In this document: positions 36,168 through 44,365 of the stretch, one piece after another | Layout: the number at the start of each line of letters is the position of its first letter | Numbering within the stretch: the first letter of the stretch is position 1 | From: Caryophanales bacterium UBA4855 | Lineage (GTDB): Bacteria > Bacillota_I > Bacilli_A > RFN20 > CAG-826 | Assembly: GCA_002399785.1 (NCBI GenBank) | Contig: DHEH01000008.1 | Coordinates: 1 to 53,031 of the forward strand | Direction of reading: 5' to 3' | DNA length: 53,031 bases | Notes under the pieces: generated by a model | Database searches by the model: none | The model's input: only the letters and a program-made list of their open reading frames with translations | What the model was told of the DNA's origin: nothing | Position numbers and translations under genes: made by a program

Positions 36168-37349
36168 TTAGAATTTGTAAGCTTTTCCAAAGTAACAATG
36201 TGTAAGTAAATCGACCATTTGTTCATCATTGATTGGGTTTGGATTAGTTCCAGTACAAGCATCTAAAACTGCATTGTGAGCAATTTCAGGTAATTTCTTC
36301 TTAAATTCTTCTTCATTGACACCGAATTCTTTCATTGAATGTGGAATTCCTAATAAAGTGTTAAGTTCATGAATTCTATTAATTAAGCCTTGAACTTGTT
36401 CATGAGCATCTTTTCCGGTAATGCCTAATCTTTGTGCGATTTGAGCATATCTTTCAAGAGCAGTTTTGTTATTAGCATTGAATTCAATAACGTGAGGAAG
36501 ATACATAGCATTTGCGCATCCGTGTGGAATATGTCCTGTTGAGAAAGCAGCACCTGTCTTGTGAGCCATTGAGTGGCAAATACCAAGTAAAGCATTTGAG
36601 AAAGCCATACCAGCTAAGCATTGTGCATAGTGCATTTGTTCTCTGCCGTTTCCGTTGGCATCTAAGTAAGAATCATAAATATTAGAATTAACCATTTGGA
36701 TGGCTTCTAATGATAATCCCTCTGTGAATGGAGTAGCAATTGTACCAACATAGGATTCAATAGCGTGTGTTAATGCGTCCATACCGGTATAAGCAACTTG
36801 CTTTTGTGGTAATCCACGAACGATGTCTGGATCAACAATAGCAACATCTGGAGTAATTTCAAAATCAGCTAAAGGATATTTAATACCTTTGTGGTAATCA
36901 GTAATAACAGCAAATGATGTAACTTCAGTTGCAGTTCCGCTTGTTGAAGGAATAGCAACGAATCTTGCTTTTGTTCTTAATTTTGGGAAATTAAATGGGA
37001 TGCAAAGATCTTCAAAAGTTGTTGATGGGTACTCATAAAATGCCCACATAGCTTTAGCAGCATCGATTGGGGAGCCTCCGCCAATAGCAACGATCCAATC
37101 TGGTTGGAATTCTTGCATGGCTTTAGCACCAGCTAAAACAGTTTCAACGCTTGGATCTGGTTCAACACCTTCAAATGTGGTAACTTCTAATCCTGCTTCT
37201 TTTAAATTGTTAATGGTTTTATCTAAAAATCCACTAGCTTTCATGGCATGTCCACCACAAACAACAATGGCTTTTTTGCCTTTCAAATTCTTTAATTCAG
37301 ATAAACAACCTGAACCATAATAAACGTCTCTTGGTAAAGTAAATCTCAT
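36168..37349 (-). CDS. Iron-containing alcohol dehydrogenase
   Basis: A 393-residue type III alcohol dehydrogenase, NAD(P)H-linked, acting on aldehydes in fermentation. NAD site: AIGGGSPIDAAKAMW (residues about 88-102). Metal ligands: DALTHAIES, CHSMAHKTGA and GHIPHGCANA, carrying Asp and three His. It resembles the C-terminal half of AdhE and butanol dehydrogenases; the exact substrate is not decidable. AAGGAG lies about 11 bases before the ATG. Upstream are palindromes over the promoter (see the operator entry) and a leader of about 80 bases. Confidence 0.93.
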   Translation of the reverse strand: MRFTLPRDVYYGSGCLSELKNLKGKKAIVVCGGHAMKASGFLDKTINNLKEAGLEVTTFEGVEPDPSVETVLAGAKAMQEFQPDWIVAIGGGSPIDAAKAMWAFYEYPSTTFEDLCIPFNFPKLRTKARFVAIPSTSGTATEVTSFAVITDYHKGIKYPLADFEITPDVAIVDPDIVRGLPQKQVAYTGMDALTHAIESYVGTIATPFTEGLSLEAIQMVNSNIYDSYLDANGNGREQMHYAQCLAGMAFSNALLGICHSMAHKTGAAFSTGHIPHGCANAMYLPHVIEFNANNKTALERYAQIAQRLGITGKDAHEQVQGLINRIHELNTLLGIPHSMKEFGVNEEEFKKKLPEIAHNAVLDACTGTNPNPINDEQMVDLLTHCYFGKAYKF

Positions 37350-37436
37350 AATTTATTAATTCTCCTTTTTTTAACCAAAATACATTTTATATGTTTTTTA
37401 AAAAAAGTAAAGTAAAATTAAGTAAAATTTTCCTGA

Positions 37437-37476
37437 ATTATATTATGTCGATTAAATCGGTAAAATATACCGATTT
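37437..37476 (-). promoter_or_regulatory. Promoter with two overlapping palindromes upstream of alcohol dehydrogenase
   Basis: On the minus strand TATAAT (37437-37442) is the -10 and TTTTAC (37460-37465), 17 bases upstream, the -35. The spacer contains the perfect palindrome CGATT-A-AATCG (37449-37459). A second one, AAATCGGTA...TACCGATTT (37454-37462 with 37468-37476), straddles the -35. Together these look like a repressor operator. It does not match the Rex consensus. Confidence 0.5.
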
Positions 37477-37480
37477 TATG

Positions 37481-37506
37481 CAAAAAAATTAGGGCATTTT
37501 GACCCT
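37481..37506 (-). terminator. Terminator of the macro-domain gene
   Basis: AGGG/CCCT stem with an 8-base loop, followed on the minus strand by AATTTTTTT. Stem is short, so moderate support. Confidence 0.6.
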
Positions 37507-37518
37507 ATTATTTTCGTC

Positions 37519-38262
37519 CTATTCTTTTATTATAGATAAATTATAATTGAATAATGCGTTATTTAATTTGTATATATCGTACAATTCGTTTTGAATGTAA
37601 TAAGAAACAATAAGGTCTAATAATTGATTAGATCCGAAAGAATAATTCAATTCTTTTAAAAATTTATCTAATTCATTTTCATTTAACTTTAAAGCAATTG
37701 CTAAAGCAAAAACGATAGGTTTTGGTGGAATTAAAGTACTATCTGTTTTTAATTTATTTATATAATTAAGGGTTAAATCCGAATTAAAAGCTAATTCTTC
37801 ATTACTAATCTTCTTTTGATACTTATTTAACAGTTTGACAAAAGAAGAATTGTTCTTGGCTGGTTCAACAACTTCGCGATTAATACTTGAACGATAATTA
37901 GATGTAACGAAATTGGTTAATTTCTCTTGAAAACCATCATCAATAGTTTCTGGAAAATTTTTGTACATAACTAAATAAACTTTGTCGTTTAAATGTTCTT
38001 TTGTATATTTTAGAATTGTTTTATATGCCACTTCATAACAATCTTTTAATGGATAACTAAATTCTCCACTTAATAAAGGAAAAGCGATAGAATGCCCGCC
38101 TTTTTCGGTAAGGATTTTAAAAGAAGAATTATATGCGCTTGTAAGATTTTTTTCTTCGTCATGTTTTCCGTTAACATAAATAGGACCAACAGCGTGAATA
38201 ATATATTTGCAATTAGTTAAATCAAAAGATTCAGTAACAACAGCCTTACCTATAGAACAAAC
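37519..38262 (-). pseudogene. Macro-domain protein with C-terminal helical domain, 5' part missing
   Basis: From CSIGKAVVTESFDLTNCKYIIHAVGPIYVNG onwards (split here only as the family motif) this is the C-terminal two-thirds of a macro domain (ADP-ribose binding; SIAFPLLSGEFSYP is the second phosphate loop). The first 60 or so residues, with the NAAN and GGGG loops, are absent: the codons upstream (to an ATG at 38346) encode unrelated residues. A C-terminal XRE-like helical region follows (FVKLLNKYQKKISNEE...). The break near 38255-38262 coincides with the left edge of the accessory block. Without the N-terminal loops the macro fold would not bind ADP-ribose. A degraded gene is the best reading. 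Confidence 0.7.
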
Positions 38263-38349
38263 GATAATATTGCATGCAATATAATTCAAATTGAAGATCT
38301 TGAAGCATGGGAAAAAGATAATATCAATGTACGAAAAAACGGACATTAA
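38262..38349 (+). pseudogene. Possible 3' end of an unrecognised gene at the accessory-block edge
   Basis: On the plus strand an open frame ends at TAA 38347-38349 and reads IQIEDLEAWEKDNINVRKNG before its last His. Its upstream part is the antisense of the macro gene, so only the last 25-30 codons could be real. The composition looks protein-like (charged helix, then basic tail). It may be the tail of a gene lost in the rearrangement that truncated the macro-domain gene. No family is recognised. Confidence 0.3.
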
Positions 38350-38382
38350 TTATTGTATTCTTTAAGTGTGGAGAGGCATTGT

Positions 38383-38931
38383 ATGAAATGTTGGAATTGC
38401 AAAAAAAGAAATAAAAATAAGGGTTATAACTACGAATACTGTTCTAAATGTAGCTTGTATATTGAAAGAATATGTCAGTCAGATCTCGGCAGTATAGTCG
38501 ATCTTTTAGATAAGATGACAGAAAGATGGGGTTTAAATAAGACCATTTCTTTCTACAAAAGGCGTGATGATAATGGATATGTATTTAAATACAAAGGAAT
38601 AAAAACAATTATAAACCACGTGTTCCGCGATGACGATATTACAATCGGTGAATTAAACGCGCTTATCAAGGCAATATCATATCTTTCTAGAGAATTTGAG
38701 ATGAATATTACAGAGTTAGCGATTAATCTTTTCTGGTTCGCTAAAGACTTTTTTAATTCACACCAAAACCATCTTTTGTATTGGATAAAAAAGGGACTAA
38801 AAGAAAGAAATCGTTATGCCTATGAGTGTTTGTTGTTCGAATTTTATAATCCTGAAGAATGCCATAAGAAAAGAGTTCTTAAGAAGGCTGAAAAAATTAG
38901 AAGCATAATGAGAACTCTTCCAAATTATTAA
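38383..38931 (+). CDS. Zinc-ribbon hypothetical protein
   Basis: A 182-residue protein opening with a four-Cys zinc ribbon, MKCWNCKKRNKN...CSKCSLY (CxxC at residues 3-6 and 20-23). The rest is helical and charged (FREFEMNITELAINLFWFAKD-like region), without known motif. GGAGAGG seven bases before ATG 38383 decides the start; the preceding TTG would place the site inside the gene. It is the first of eight plus-strand genes spaced 0-16 bases apart, so probably the head of an operon. Function unknown. Confidence 0.7.
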   Translation: MKCWNCKKRNKNKGYNYEYCSKCSLYIERICQSDLGSIVDLLDKMTERWGLNKTISFYKRRDDNGYVFKYKGIKTIINHVFRDDDITIGELNALIKAISYLSREFEMNITELAINLFWFAKDFFNSHQNHLLYWIKKGLKERNRYAYECLLFEFYNPEECHKKRVLKKAEKIRSIMRTLPNY

Positions 38932-38943
38932 TGGAGAAACGCT

Positions 38944-39267
38944 ATGAGTATTGAAGACTTAAAGAAAATACAATACAACGCGGACATCTTTGCTAAAGAT
39001 CTCAAAGATGGAATGAAAATAATCGATGAGGACGATTGTGATAAACCAGACGCAATATCATATGTGTTTGAAGTATCGAATGTGGTGGTGACAAAAGAAA
39101 AAATAACTTTTAGGGCCGTTGCATATGGTAGAAAAAACGAGATTATTCATGATTTTACCTATGATTTGTACAGAGGACCTGAAGAACCAATTATCACTGT
39201 ATTTTTTGAGTCAATCAAAGAAGGTTTGTCATATGGATTATGCAAGGACATTATTCAAACTACATAA
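38944..39267 (+). CDS. Hypothetical protein, 107 residues
   Basis: A small alpha/beta protein (KVRYDF-type beta strands around VFEVSNVVVTKEKITFRAV). GGAG lies eight bases upstream of the ATG. It is 12 bases after the zinc-ribbon gene and 15 before the Sel1-like gene. No conserved motif, signal or membrane span is seen. Likely cytoplasmic; unknown function. Confidence 0.6.
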   Translation: MSIEDLKKIQYNADIFAKDLKDGMKIIDEDDCDKPDAISYVFEVSNVVVTKEKITFRAVAYGRKNEIIHDFTYDLYRGPEEPIITVFFESIKEGLSYGLCKDIIQTT

Positions 39268-39282
39268 GGAGGCTTATATATT

Positions 39283-39777
39283 ATGTGGTACGATCCTAAG
39301 AAAATAAAATACCCGAGGAATAGGGAAACTGGCAACCCATCACAAGAAGACTTATTAAAGATAATGGCTGAAGTTCCTGAATACACATATATTGCAATTT
39401 GTGATTATTTAAAAGAAGCTATTAGGAGAGATGAGATAGTAGATATTGAAGAGCTGGAAAGAAAGTATTTTACACGTCCAGTTGAATCAGCATGGCAAAC
39501 TCACTATCTGACAAGCTTTTACTTCCTTGCCTACTATCATTATAGACATAATCTCTATCCGCTTAAGGCTATGGAGTATTTGCATATGGCTCTTCAAGAA
39601 AGAGCATCATATGATTCAAGTTGCGCTTTATTAATCAGATTTTATATTGAAGGTTTTGGTGTTAAACCTAATTTAGAAAAGGCTAAGGAAATCTGGAAAA
39701 AAGCTAAAGAAGAAATCAATGCTTGGCCATATAAATTTGAAATTCACGATTATAGTGTCTTTAATATGGAGTTATAA
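39283..39777 (+). CDS. Sel1-repeat-like helical protein
   Basis: A 164-residue protein whose C-terminal half has one and a half Sel1/TPR-like repeats: YPLKAMEYLHMALQERAS, then CALLIRFYIEGFGVKPNLEKAKEIWKKAKEE (second repeat has the AxxWxxKA ending). Such repeats mediate protein contact. AAGGAGG is in front of the ATG at 39283. Two bases separate it from the WYL gene. It may be an adaptor within the same module. Confidence 0.65.
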   Translation: MWYDPKKIKYPRNRETGNPSQEDLLKIMAEVPEYTYIAICDYLKEAIRRDEIVDIEELERKYFTRPVESAWQTHYLTSFYFLAYYHYRHNLYPLKAMEYLHMALQERASYDSSCALLIRFYIEGFGVKPNLEKAKEIWKKAKEEINAWPYKFEIHDYSVFNMEL

Positions 39778-39779
39778 TT

Positions 39780-40775
39780 ATGAGGATGATCGAGAATAAG
39801 AAAGCATCAATCTTGCTGATTCTTAAGGTTTTACAAGAGTATTCCGATGAAGACCATTTTTTAACACAGCAAGATATCATAGATAAAGTTGATGAATTGT
39901 ACGGAATTGAATTAGAACGTAAATCAGTAGCGTTTTCAATCTCTCTCTTACAAGAACTTGATTACGACATAAACAAGTCTCCTAGAGGTGGATATGCATT
40001 GTTGTCACGTGAATTCGATAATAGTGAGATCCGTTTTATTGTAGATGCTTTGTTTTCTTCTAAATCTTTAAATGGGAAACAGGCTGCTGAGTTATCGAAA
40101 AAACTGAATTCTTGTTTGAGCAGATATCAAAGGAAAGACTATAACTATATTTTCAAAAGTAACGAAGTTAATCGTTCTGAAAACAAGGAATTATTTTACA
40201 CATTGGAACTAATTGAAGAAGCCAAAAGACGTGGCAAAAGGATCTCTTTCCAATATTTAACATTCGATGAATCAGGAAAGCCATACACTAGAATGGATGG
40301 ATATCGATATATAGTTTCTCCATATTACTCAGTGAATAACAACGGTCGATATTTTCTAATTTGCAATTACAGAGAAAAATATCGCGCTATTACCTGGTTT
40401 AGAATCGACTACATGATCAATCCTAAAATTGAAGAAGAATGGCCTATTAAGCCTATTGAATCGCTGGAAGGAATCAAAGACTTCGATATTGCTAAGTATC
40501 TAAACAATAACATCTACCTTCTTGATGGCAAGGTTGTTGATGCGACATTCATAATTGAGAATCCAAATTATGTACAGTTCGTTGTCGATTGGTTTGGAAA
40601 GAATGCGAAAGTTTATAAGAAAGAAGACAAATTATATGCTAGTATTAGATGTAACGAGAGCGCGTTATTCTACTGGTATATGCAATACAGTGAGTGTGTG
40701 ACAATTGTGTCACCTCAATCATTGATTGAAAGAGCCAAAAAAGAAGCAGAAAGGATACTAAAGAAATATGTTTAA
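39780..40775 (+). CDS. WYL-domain transcriptional regulator
   Basis: A 331-residue regulator. Residues 1-75 contain a winged-helix DNA-binding domain (FLTQQDIIDKVDELYGIELERKSVAFSIS). Residues about 145-215 form the WYL sensor domain (RISFQYLTFDESGKPY, YYSVNNNGRYFLICNY, AITWFRIDYM). A C-terminal WCX-like beta domain follows. WYL proteins often bind nucleic acids or nucleotides and control defence or stress genes. Its position inside a run of co-directional unknown genes suggests it regulates the block. The end overlaps the next gene by eight bases. Confidence 0.88.
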   Translation: MRMIENKKASILLILKVLQEYSDEDHFLTQQDIIDKVDELYGIELERKSVAFSISLLQELDYDINKSPRGGYALLSREFDNSEIRFIVDALFSSKSLNGKQAAELSKKLNSCLSRYQRKDYNYIFKSNEVNRSENKELFYTLELIEEAKRRGKRISFQYLTFDESGKPYTRMDGYRYIVSPYYSVNNNGRYFLICNYREKYRAITWFRIDYMINPKIEEEWPIKPIESLEGIKDFDIAKYLNNNIYLLDGKVVDATFIIENPNYVQFVVDWFGKNAKVYKKEDKLYASIRCNESALFYWYMQYSECVTIVSPQSLIERAKKEAERILKKYV

Positions 40776-41016
40776 ATTTGATGATGAAGAATTAGTAAGC
40801 AATCTCGAATTTTATTTTGAGAAAATGGAAGAATTCGGTTTTTATAAAATAGAATCAACTATTCTTTTAATGAATGCTGGTGAGAAAACTGACGCTAAAA
40901 AGATTTTAAAAGTTGTTGATTATATTGAACCACCAGAGTGCGGCGGTGTAGTTAGAGAAGATGTTGATAGAGAAACCGCTTTAAAAGAAATAGCAAGAAT
41001 TCTTGTGGAGGGATAA
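40768..41016 (+). CDS. Small acidic hypothetical protein
   Basis: An 82-residue acidic protein (MFKFDDEELVSNLEFYFEKM start), overlapping the WYL gene end. No motif recognised. The overlap and the following short ORF suggest co-translation. Function unknown. Confidence 0.55.
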   Translation: MFKFDDEELVSNLEFYFEKMEEFGFYKIESTILLMNAGEKTDAKKILKVVDYIEPPECGGVVREDVDRETALKEIARILVEG

Positions 41017-41021
41017 TCAAC

Positions 41022-41183
41022 ATGAAATGGGAAATTAAATATTATTTAAACGACAGTGCAAAGCGCTCAGGCATTGCCGCCTATAAAGAAACAATTCAGG
41101 GCGACAGACATTACGCCGAAAACTGGGCTCAAAATAAAATTAGACATTCTAATTTTGTCGCCTATGATTTAATCCAAAAATAG
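41022..41183 (+). CDS. Small hypothetical protein, 53 residues
   Basis: ATG 41022, five bases after the previous stop, with GGAGGG twelve to sixteen bases upstream. The product reads KWEIKYYLNDSAKRSGIAAY at its start and ends VAYDLIQK, a possible beta-alpha-beta mini-fold. Slightly higher GC (GGCATTGCCGCC) than neighbours. The nuclease gene follows after four bases. Unrecognised family. Confidence 0.5.
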   Translation: MKWEIKYYLNDSAKRSGIAAYKETIQGDRHYAENWAQNKIRHSNFVAYDLIQK

Positions 41184-41187
41184 TAGT

Positions 41188-42306
41188 ATGAGAAATATCT
41201 TTGAATTCGCCACAAAAGAGTTAAGCCAAGATGCTTTTTTAAGCTGGTTTATAGCAAACTGCAATGAACCTGGCATTAGTGAGTACTCATACAAGTTTAT
41301 TAATCTAATCATCGGCTTTAATTTTAAGTGTGGTGAAATTAAGAAGGTTCAAATAATTCAACAAGAACACAACATGGACATAATTGTTGATTTTTGGACT
41401 TCTGAAAACTTGGTTGAATCATCTCATTATGTGATAGTTATCGAAGATAAAACGACATCATCAGCTCATAGTAGTCAATTAAAAAAATATGCTGATGAGT
41501 TATCCAAATGGAATAAAAAAGAACCTGATTATATAAGCAGAAGAAGAAAGGTTTTCTATAAGGCTGGATATTTAACAGAACAGGATCACGAAGAAATTAT
41601 TAAGGGTGATGCAGATTATGCAGAAAACGATAGATGGAGAGTAATCGATATTGATGAAATTCATGAATTTTTTTCTGAAATGCCAACGGTAAAATCAGAA
41701 GTGCTTTCTTCTTACAAAGAACATGTTTTAAAGATCTATGATGATTTACATATTGTTTCAAAAAAACCAATGAAAGAATGGGATTATATTAATTACCAAA
41801 CTTACTTTTCAAAAGTAATTAATGAAAAATTCCAATTCCCAAAAGATAAATATCACTTTGAAACATGGCAATATCAGGGAAGACTGGTAAGCGTAGCATT
41901 TTATTACCATCCTCAAAATCCTAAATTCTATAAGGCTGTTTCAGAAAAATATAAATGTTTCGCTTATCCTTTAGTGGAATTTGTAATTAGGAAATACTCT
42001 AAGGAAATTACCGTTTATTCTCATGTTACTTACCATTGGGGAGATAAAGACGGAGAACATTGGTCTTGGAAAAACACTAGTTATAAACCAGATCCTCAAG
42101 AAGCTAGAAACTTTATGGAGGCCATTAGAAGTGATTTGAATGAATCAATTCCTACTGCTAAAACGCATAAAATGGGAAGCGATAGTGCTCAAACTATCTC
42201 TACCGATTCAATAGATATATCTGATTCATTTGAAGAAACGGAGAACAAGATCCTAGAAAAGCTAGATGCTTATTTCAAAGTTTTTGAAAAAGTCGATAAA
42301 CAATAA
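41188..42306 (+). CDS. PD-(D/E)XK nuclease superfamily protein
   Basis: A 372-residue protein with a PD-(D/E)XK core: a strand with Asp in MDIIVDFW (about residue 70), then VIVIEDKTTSSAHSSQLKKY (about 85-105) with the Glu-x-Lys pair, matching the PDDEXK_4-type restriction-like group. The C-terminal half is rich in Tyr/Trp/Lys (YHWGDKDGEHWSWKN), which suggests nucleic-acid contacts. It is co-directional and four bases from its neighbours. No Shine-Dalgarno is obvious, so coupled translation is likely. A defence or repair nuclease is plausible; no methyltransferase is near. Confidence 0.75.
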   Translation: MRNIFEFATKELSQDAFLSWFIANCNEPGISEYSYKFINLIIGFNFKCGEIKKVQIIQQEHNMDIIVDFWTSENLVESSHYVIVIEDKTTSSAHSSQLKKYADELSKWNKKEPDYISRRRKVFYKAGYLTEQDHEEIIKGDADYAENDRWRVIDIDEIHEFFSEMPTVKSEVLSSYKEHVLKIYDDLHIVSKKPMKEWDYINYQTYFSKVINEKFQFPKDKYHFETWQYQGRLVSVAFYYHPQNPKFYKAVSEKYKCFAYPLVEFVIRKYSKEITVYSHVTYHWGDKDGEHWSWKNTSYKPDPQEARNFMEAIRSDLNESIPTAKTHKMGSDSAQTISTDSIDISDSFEETENKILEKLDAYFKVFEKVDKQ

Positions 42307-42756
42307 ATGGAAGAAAAATATATTTTTAGTAGAGGACTATCAAAAGATGAAAAGAAATGGATTCTTGAATCCATCGAATATGTGAAAACTTTAAATATTC
42401 CGATCTCAAAAAACATATACTTCAAGCATTGTTGGAACTTTATAGAATCTGGGTGGTGTGAAACCGAAGAAGATTCTGTTAAGGCAGAATGTACAATTGC
42501 TCTTTCTATTTATCTAAATTATTATCCTGATAGTTTTGAACACGATTTCAAAGAAGTGTGCATACATGAGCTACTTCACACAATCAAAAATCGCTCAAAA
42601 GATCCTCACAAAGGCTCCTGGCTGAAATACGCCAAAATAGTAAATGCGCATAATGACTCAAACGATTTGAAGCATTATTATTGGATTACTCCAAACTTCT
42701 TGATGAATCATTTGAGAAGAGCAAAAAAGGATAGATACAGCAAACAAAAACACTGA
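42307..42756 (+). CDS. SprT-like zinc metallopeptidase
   Basis: A 149-residue protein with HELLHTIKNRSKDPHKGSW (about residues 96-114): HExxH followed by a His about ten residues later, the SprT/WSS1 zinc site. The N-terminal half is helical with a Cys-containing strand. SprT-like enzymes cleave DNA-protein crosslinks or act in mobile elements. Its ATG follows the nuclease stop without a gap, so it probably acts with it. Ends at TGA 42756, then the first RNA-like element. Confidence 0.8.
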   Translation: MEEKYIFSRGLSKDEKKWILESIEYVKTLNIPISKNIYFKHCWNFIESGWCETEEDSVKAECTIALSIYLNYYPDSFEHDFKEVCIHELLHTIKNRSKDPHKGSWLKYAKIVNAHNDSNDLKHYYWITPNFLMNHLRRAKKDRYSKQKH

Positions 42757-42765
42757 ATATAAGAT

Positions 42766-42866
42766 AAGTTATCTAAAGTGTAAGGAATACCAACCATTAC
42801 CAATTAGATAGCAGAACAATTCAGAAGTATATAAGAACCTACCATTTGAAATCTGGTGGGTTTTAT
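42766..42866 (+). ncRNA. Candidate structured RNA element A with terminator
   Basis: After the SprT gene, GTTATCTAA (42768-42776) pairs with TTAGATAGC (nine bases, one G-U) around a loop holding GTGTAAGG. Then comes CAGAACAATTCAGAAGT (42812-42828), and a terminator stem CCTACCA/TGGTGGG with a following TTTTATT. A TATAAG precedes it. The same conserved words and a differently paired stem recur at 47.79 kb (element B). It does not match any riboswitch class I can name. It may be the leader of the small gene at 42900 or an independent RNA. Confidence 0.4.
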
Positions 42867-42899
42867 TATAAAATAATACTCAAAGAAGGTTGATGCTTC

Positions 42900-43055
42900 A
42901 TGTACGAATACAAAGTTGTCGAGGCAAAAAACGCTAAAGATGCCGAAATTCAAATGAACAAATATGCTAAGGAAGGTTGGAAAGTCATTTCAAACACTTA
43001 TTGGATGAATTTTAAAGCCGAACTTATCATTACCTTTGAAAGAGAAAAGAAATAA
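42900..43055 (+). CDS. DUF4177-like small protein
   Basis: A 51-residue protein: MYEYKVVEAKNAKDAEIQMN then KYAKEGWKVISN, the order of DUF4177 proteins (short beta-alpha with EGW). It follows element A and its terminator by about 34 bases. GAAGGTTG lies before the ATG. Family function unknown. Confidence 0.6.
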   Translation: MYEYKVVEAKNAKDAEIQMNKYAKEGWKVISNTYWMNFKAELIITFEREKK

Positions 43056-43070
43056 TAATTGTGAGGTCTT

Positions 43071-43424
43071 ATGAAAAAACTAAGATTAGTCAAAACGACT
43101 ATTTATGTTAAACATGATGAGTTTAGTGAATTAGAAGGAACCGATTTTGATGGTCTTCAATTAGCTCTTAAAAATATCGTTTCTAAAAACGGAAAAGGCA
43201 AAGACTGTATTTCAATAGTTAGGGTTATTCCAACTTTAGCTTCCGAAAATACTGCTGATGTTGAGTTGGTTGCATTCAACGAAGATATTGATTTGATAGA
43301 TGAAACTGATGTTGAGGAAGAAGTGACCGAAATCATAGACAGCTTCTTAGATATCGAATTAGGACATGTTTTAATTAAACAATCGACAGATCCATTTGTG
43401 GTCTTCGGGGATTTAGGCAATTAA
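43071..43424 (+). CDS. Hypothetical protein, 117 residues
   Basis: Acidic alpha/beta protein with a KLRLVKTTIYVKHDEF beta start and an ETDVEEEVTEIIDSFLD helix. No motif recognised. GAGG lies before ATG and the NERD gene follows ten bases after its stop, so one transcript is likely. Confidence 0.6.
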   Translation: MKKLRLVKTTIYVKHDEFSELEGTDFDGLQLALKNIVSKNGKGKDCISIVRVIPTLASENTADVELVAFNEDIDLIDETDVEEEVTEIIDSFLDIELGHVLIKQSTDPFVVFGDLGN

Positions 43425-43434
43425 TTAACAAAAA

Positions 43435-44142
43435 ATGTGGTGGATTGCTTTAGTTATAGTTGCTGTAGTAATCCTCATTATCATAATTGTCGCAATTGCA
43501 TCAAGCGTAAGCCATGATTGCGGTGATTATAGAGATGGAGGAGGTACTCAAGTTGGTGGTGGGGAGCGCATACCTTTCTTTACTCCTGCAAACGAAAGAG
43601 CAGGAATGTGGGGAGAAAAGCTCGTAAACTATCATTTAAGACCTCTTTTAAGAGAAGATGAGTATTTGTTAGCAAACATTCTTTTGCCACTCCGAAATGG
43701 TCATAAAACTGAAATAGACTGTATTTTAATTTCACGCAAAGGGATCTTCTGCATTGAAACCAAGAACTGGGTAGGCCATATCAGTGGAAATGATGAATCT
43801 GAATATTGGCTTCAAGAATACGATGATCCTTACATGAGTGATAGGCAACATAAGAACCCAGTAAAACAAAACGAAGGACACTGTGCTGTGCTTAAAAGAA
43901 AACTACATAATAATTATCAGGTAGATAACATAGTTATTTTTGCTGATTTAGAAGATGGGTGGGGTATTGAATCTGATTATGCTTTCACTGTTAGAAGCTT
44001 CAAAGATTATTATCGCGAATTAGGTGATACCGAATTAAATCCATCTCAAATAAAAGCTGTATATCAAATGCTTCTTCCTCTCGTAGCTTCTTTGGAAGAA
44101 CTGAAAAAGCATAGAGAAGAAGTTAGAAATAGATTCAATTAA
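43435..44142 (+). CDS. Membrane-anchored NERD-domain protein
   Basis: A 235-residue protein with an N-terminal transmembrane helix (residues 2-25, VAVVILIIIIVAIA) and a Gly-rich linker. The NERD domain spans about residues 55-190: AGMWGEKLVNYHLRPLL, EIDCILISRKGIFCIETKNW with the Asp/Glu-x-Lys, and NPVKQNEGHCAVLK. NERD is a predicted nuclease-related domain. It would face the cytoplasm from the membrane. A weak palindrome CACTCT-A-AGAGTG follows as terminator. Role unknown; a DNA-handling or defence role is inferred. Confidence 0.85.
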   Translation: MWWIALVIVAVVILIIIIVAIASSVSHDCGDYRDGGGTQVGGGERIPFFTPANERAGMWGEKLVNYHLRPLLREDEYLLANILLPLRNGHKTEIDCILISRKGIFCIETKNWVGHISGNDESEYWLQEYDDPYMSDRQHKNPVKQNEGHCAVLKRKLHNNYQVDNIVIFADLEDGWGIESDYAFTVRSFKDYYRELGDTELNPSQIKAVYQMLLPLVASLEELKKHREEVRNRFN

Positions 44143-44365
44143 TGCCGTTTATAATTGAAAGGTCACTCTAAGAGTGTTTGTAATAATTATTTAATCTTTT
44201 ATATAATTAAAGAGTAGGTTTAAAAAAAATTAGACAATTTATTAAAAATTATTAACTTTGTTAATAAATGTCAAAATTCTATGTTTACGCGAATCAATTC
44301 GCCAACTCAGTTATTTAAAAAATTCGCCGAAACGGTGAGTATGTTAGGGAAGGAGGTATCCGCTT
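44143..44365. other. Structured leader before the XRE-membrane gene
   Basis: A 223-base gap. TATATAATTAAAG near 44200 is a promoter candidate. A 12-bp stem pairs GACAATTTATTAA with TTAATAAATGTC, then GCGAATCAATTCGC forms a perfect hairpin, and TTCGCC recurs before GGGAAGGAGG. These may form alternative folds near the ribosome-binding site. No known riboswitch is recognised. Confidence 0.4.

Noticed and set aside
38263..38346. N-terminal residues of the macro ORF up to ATG 38346 as a real start.
   Set aside because: They do not match the macro-domain family, lack a Shine-Dalgarno and overlap the junction.
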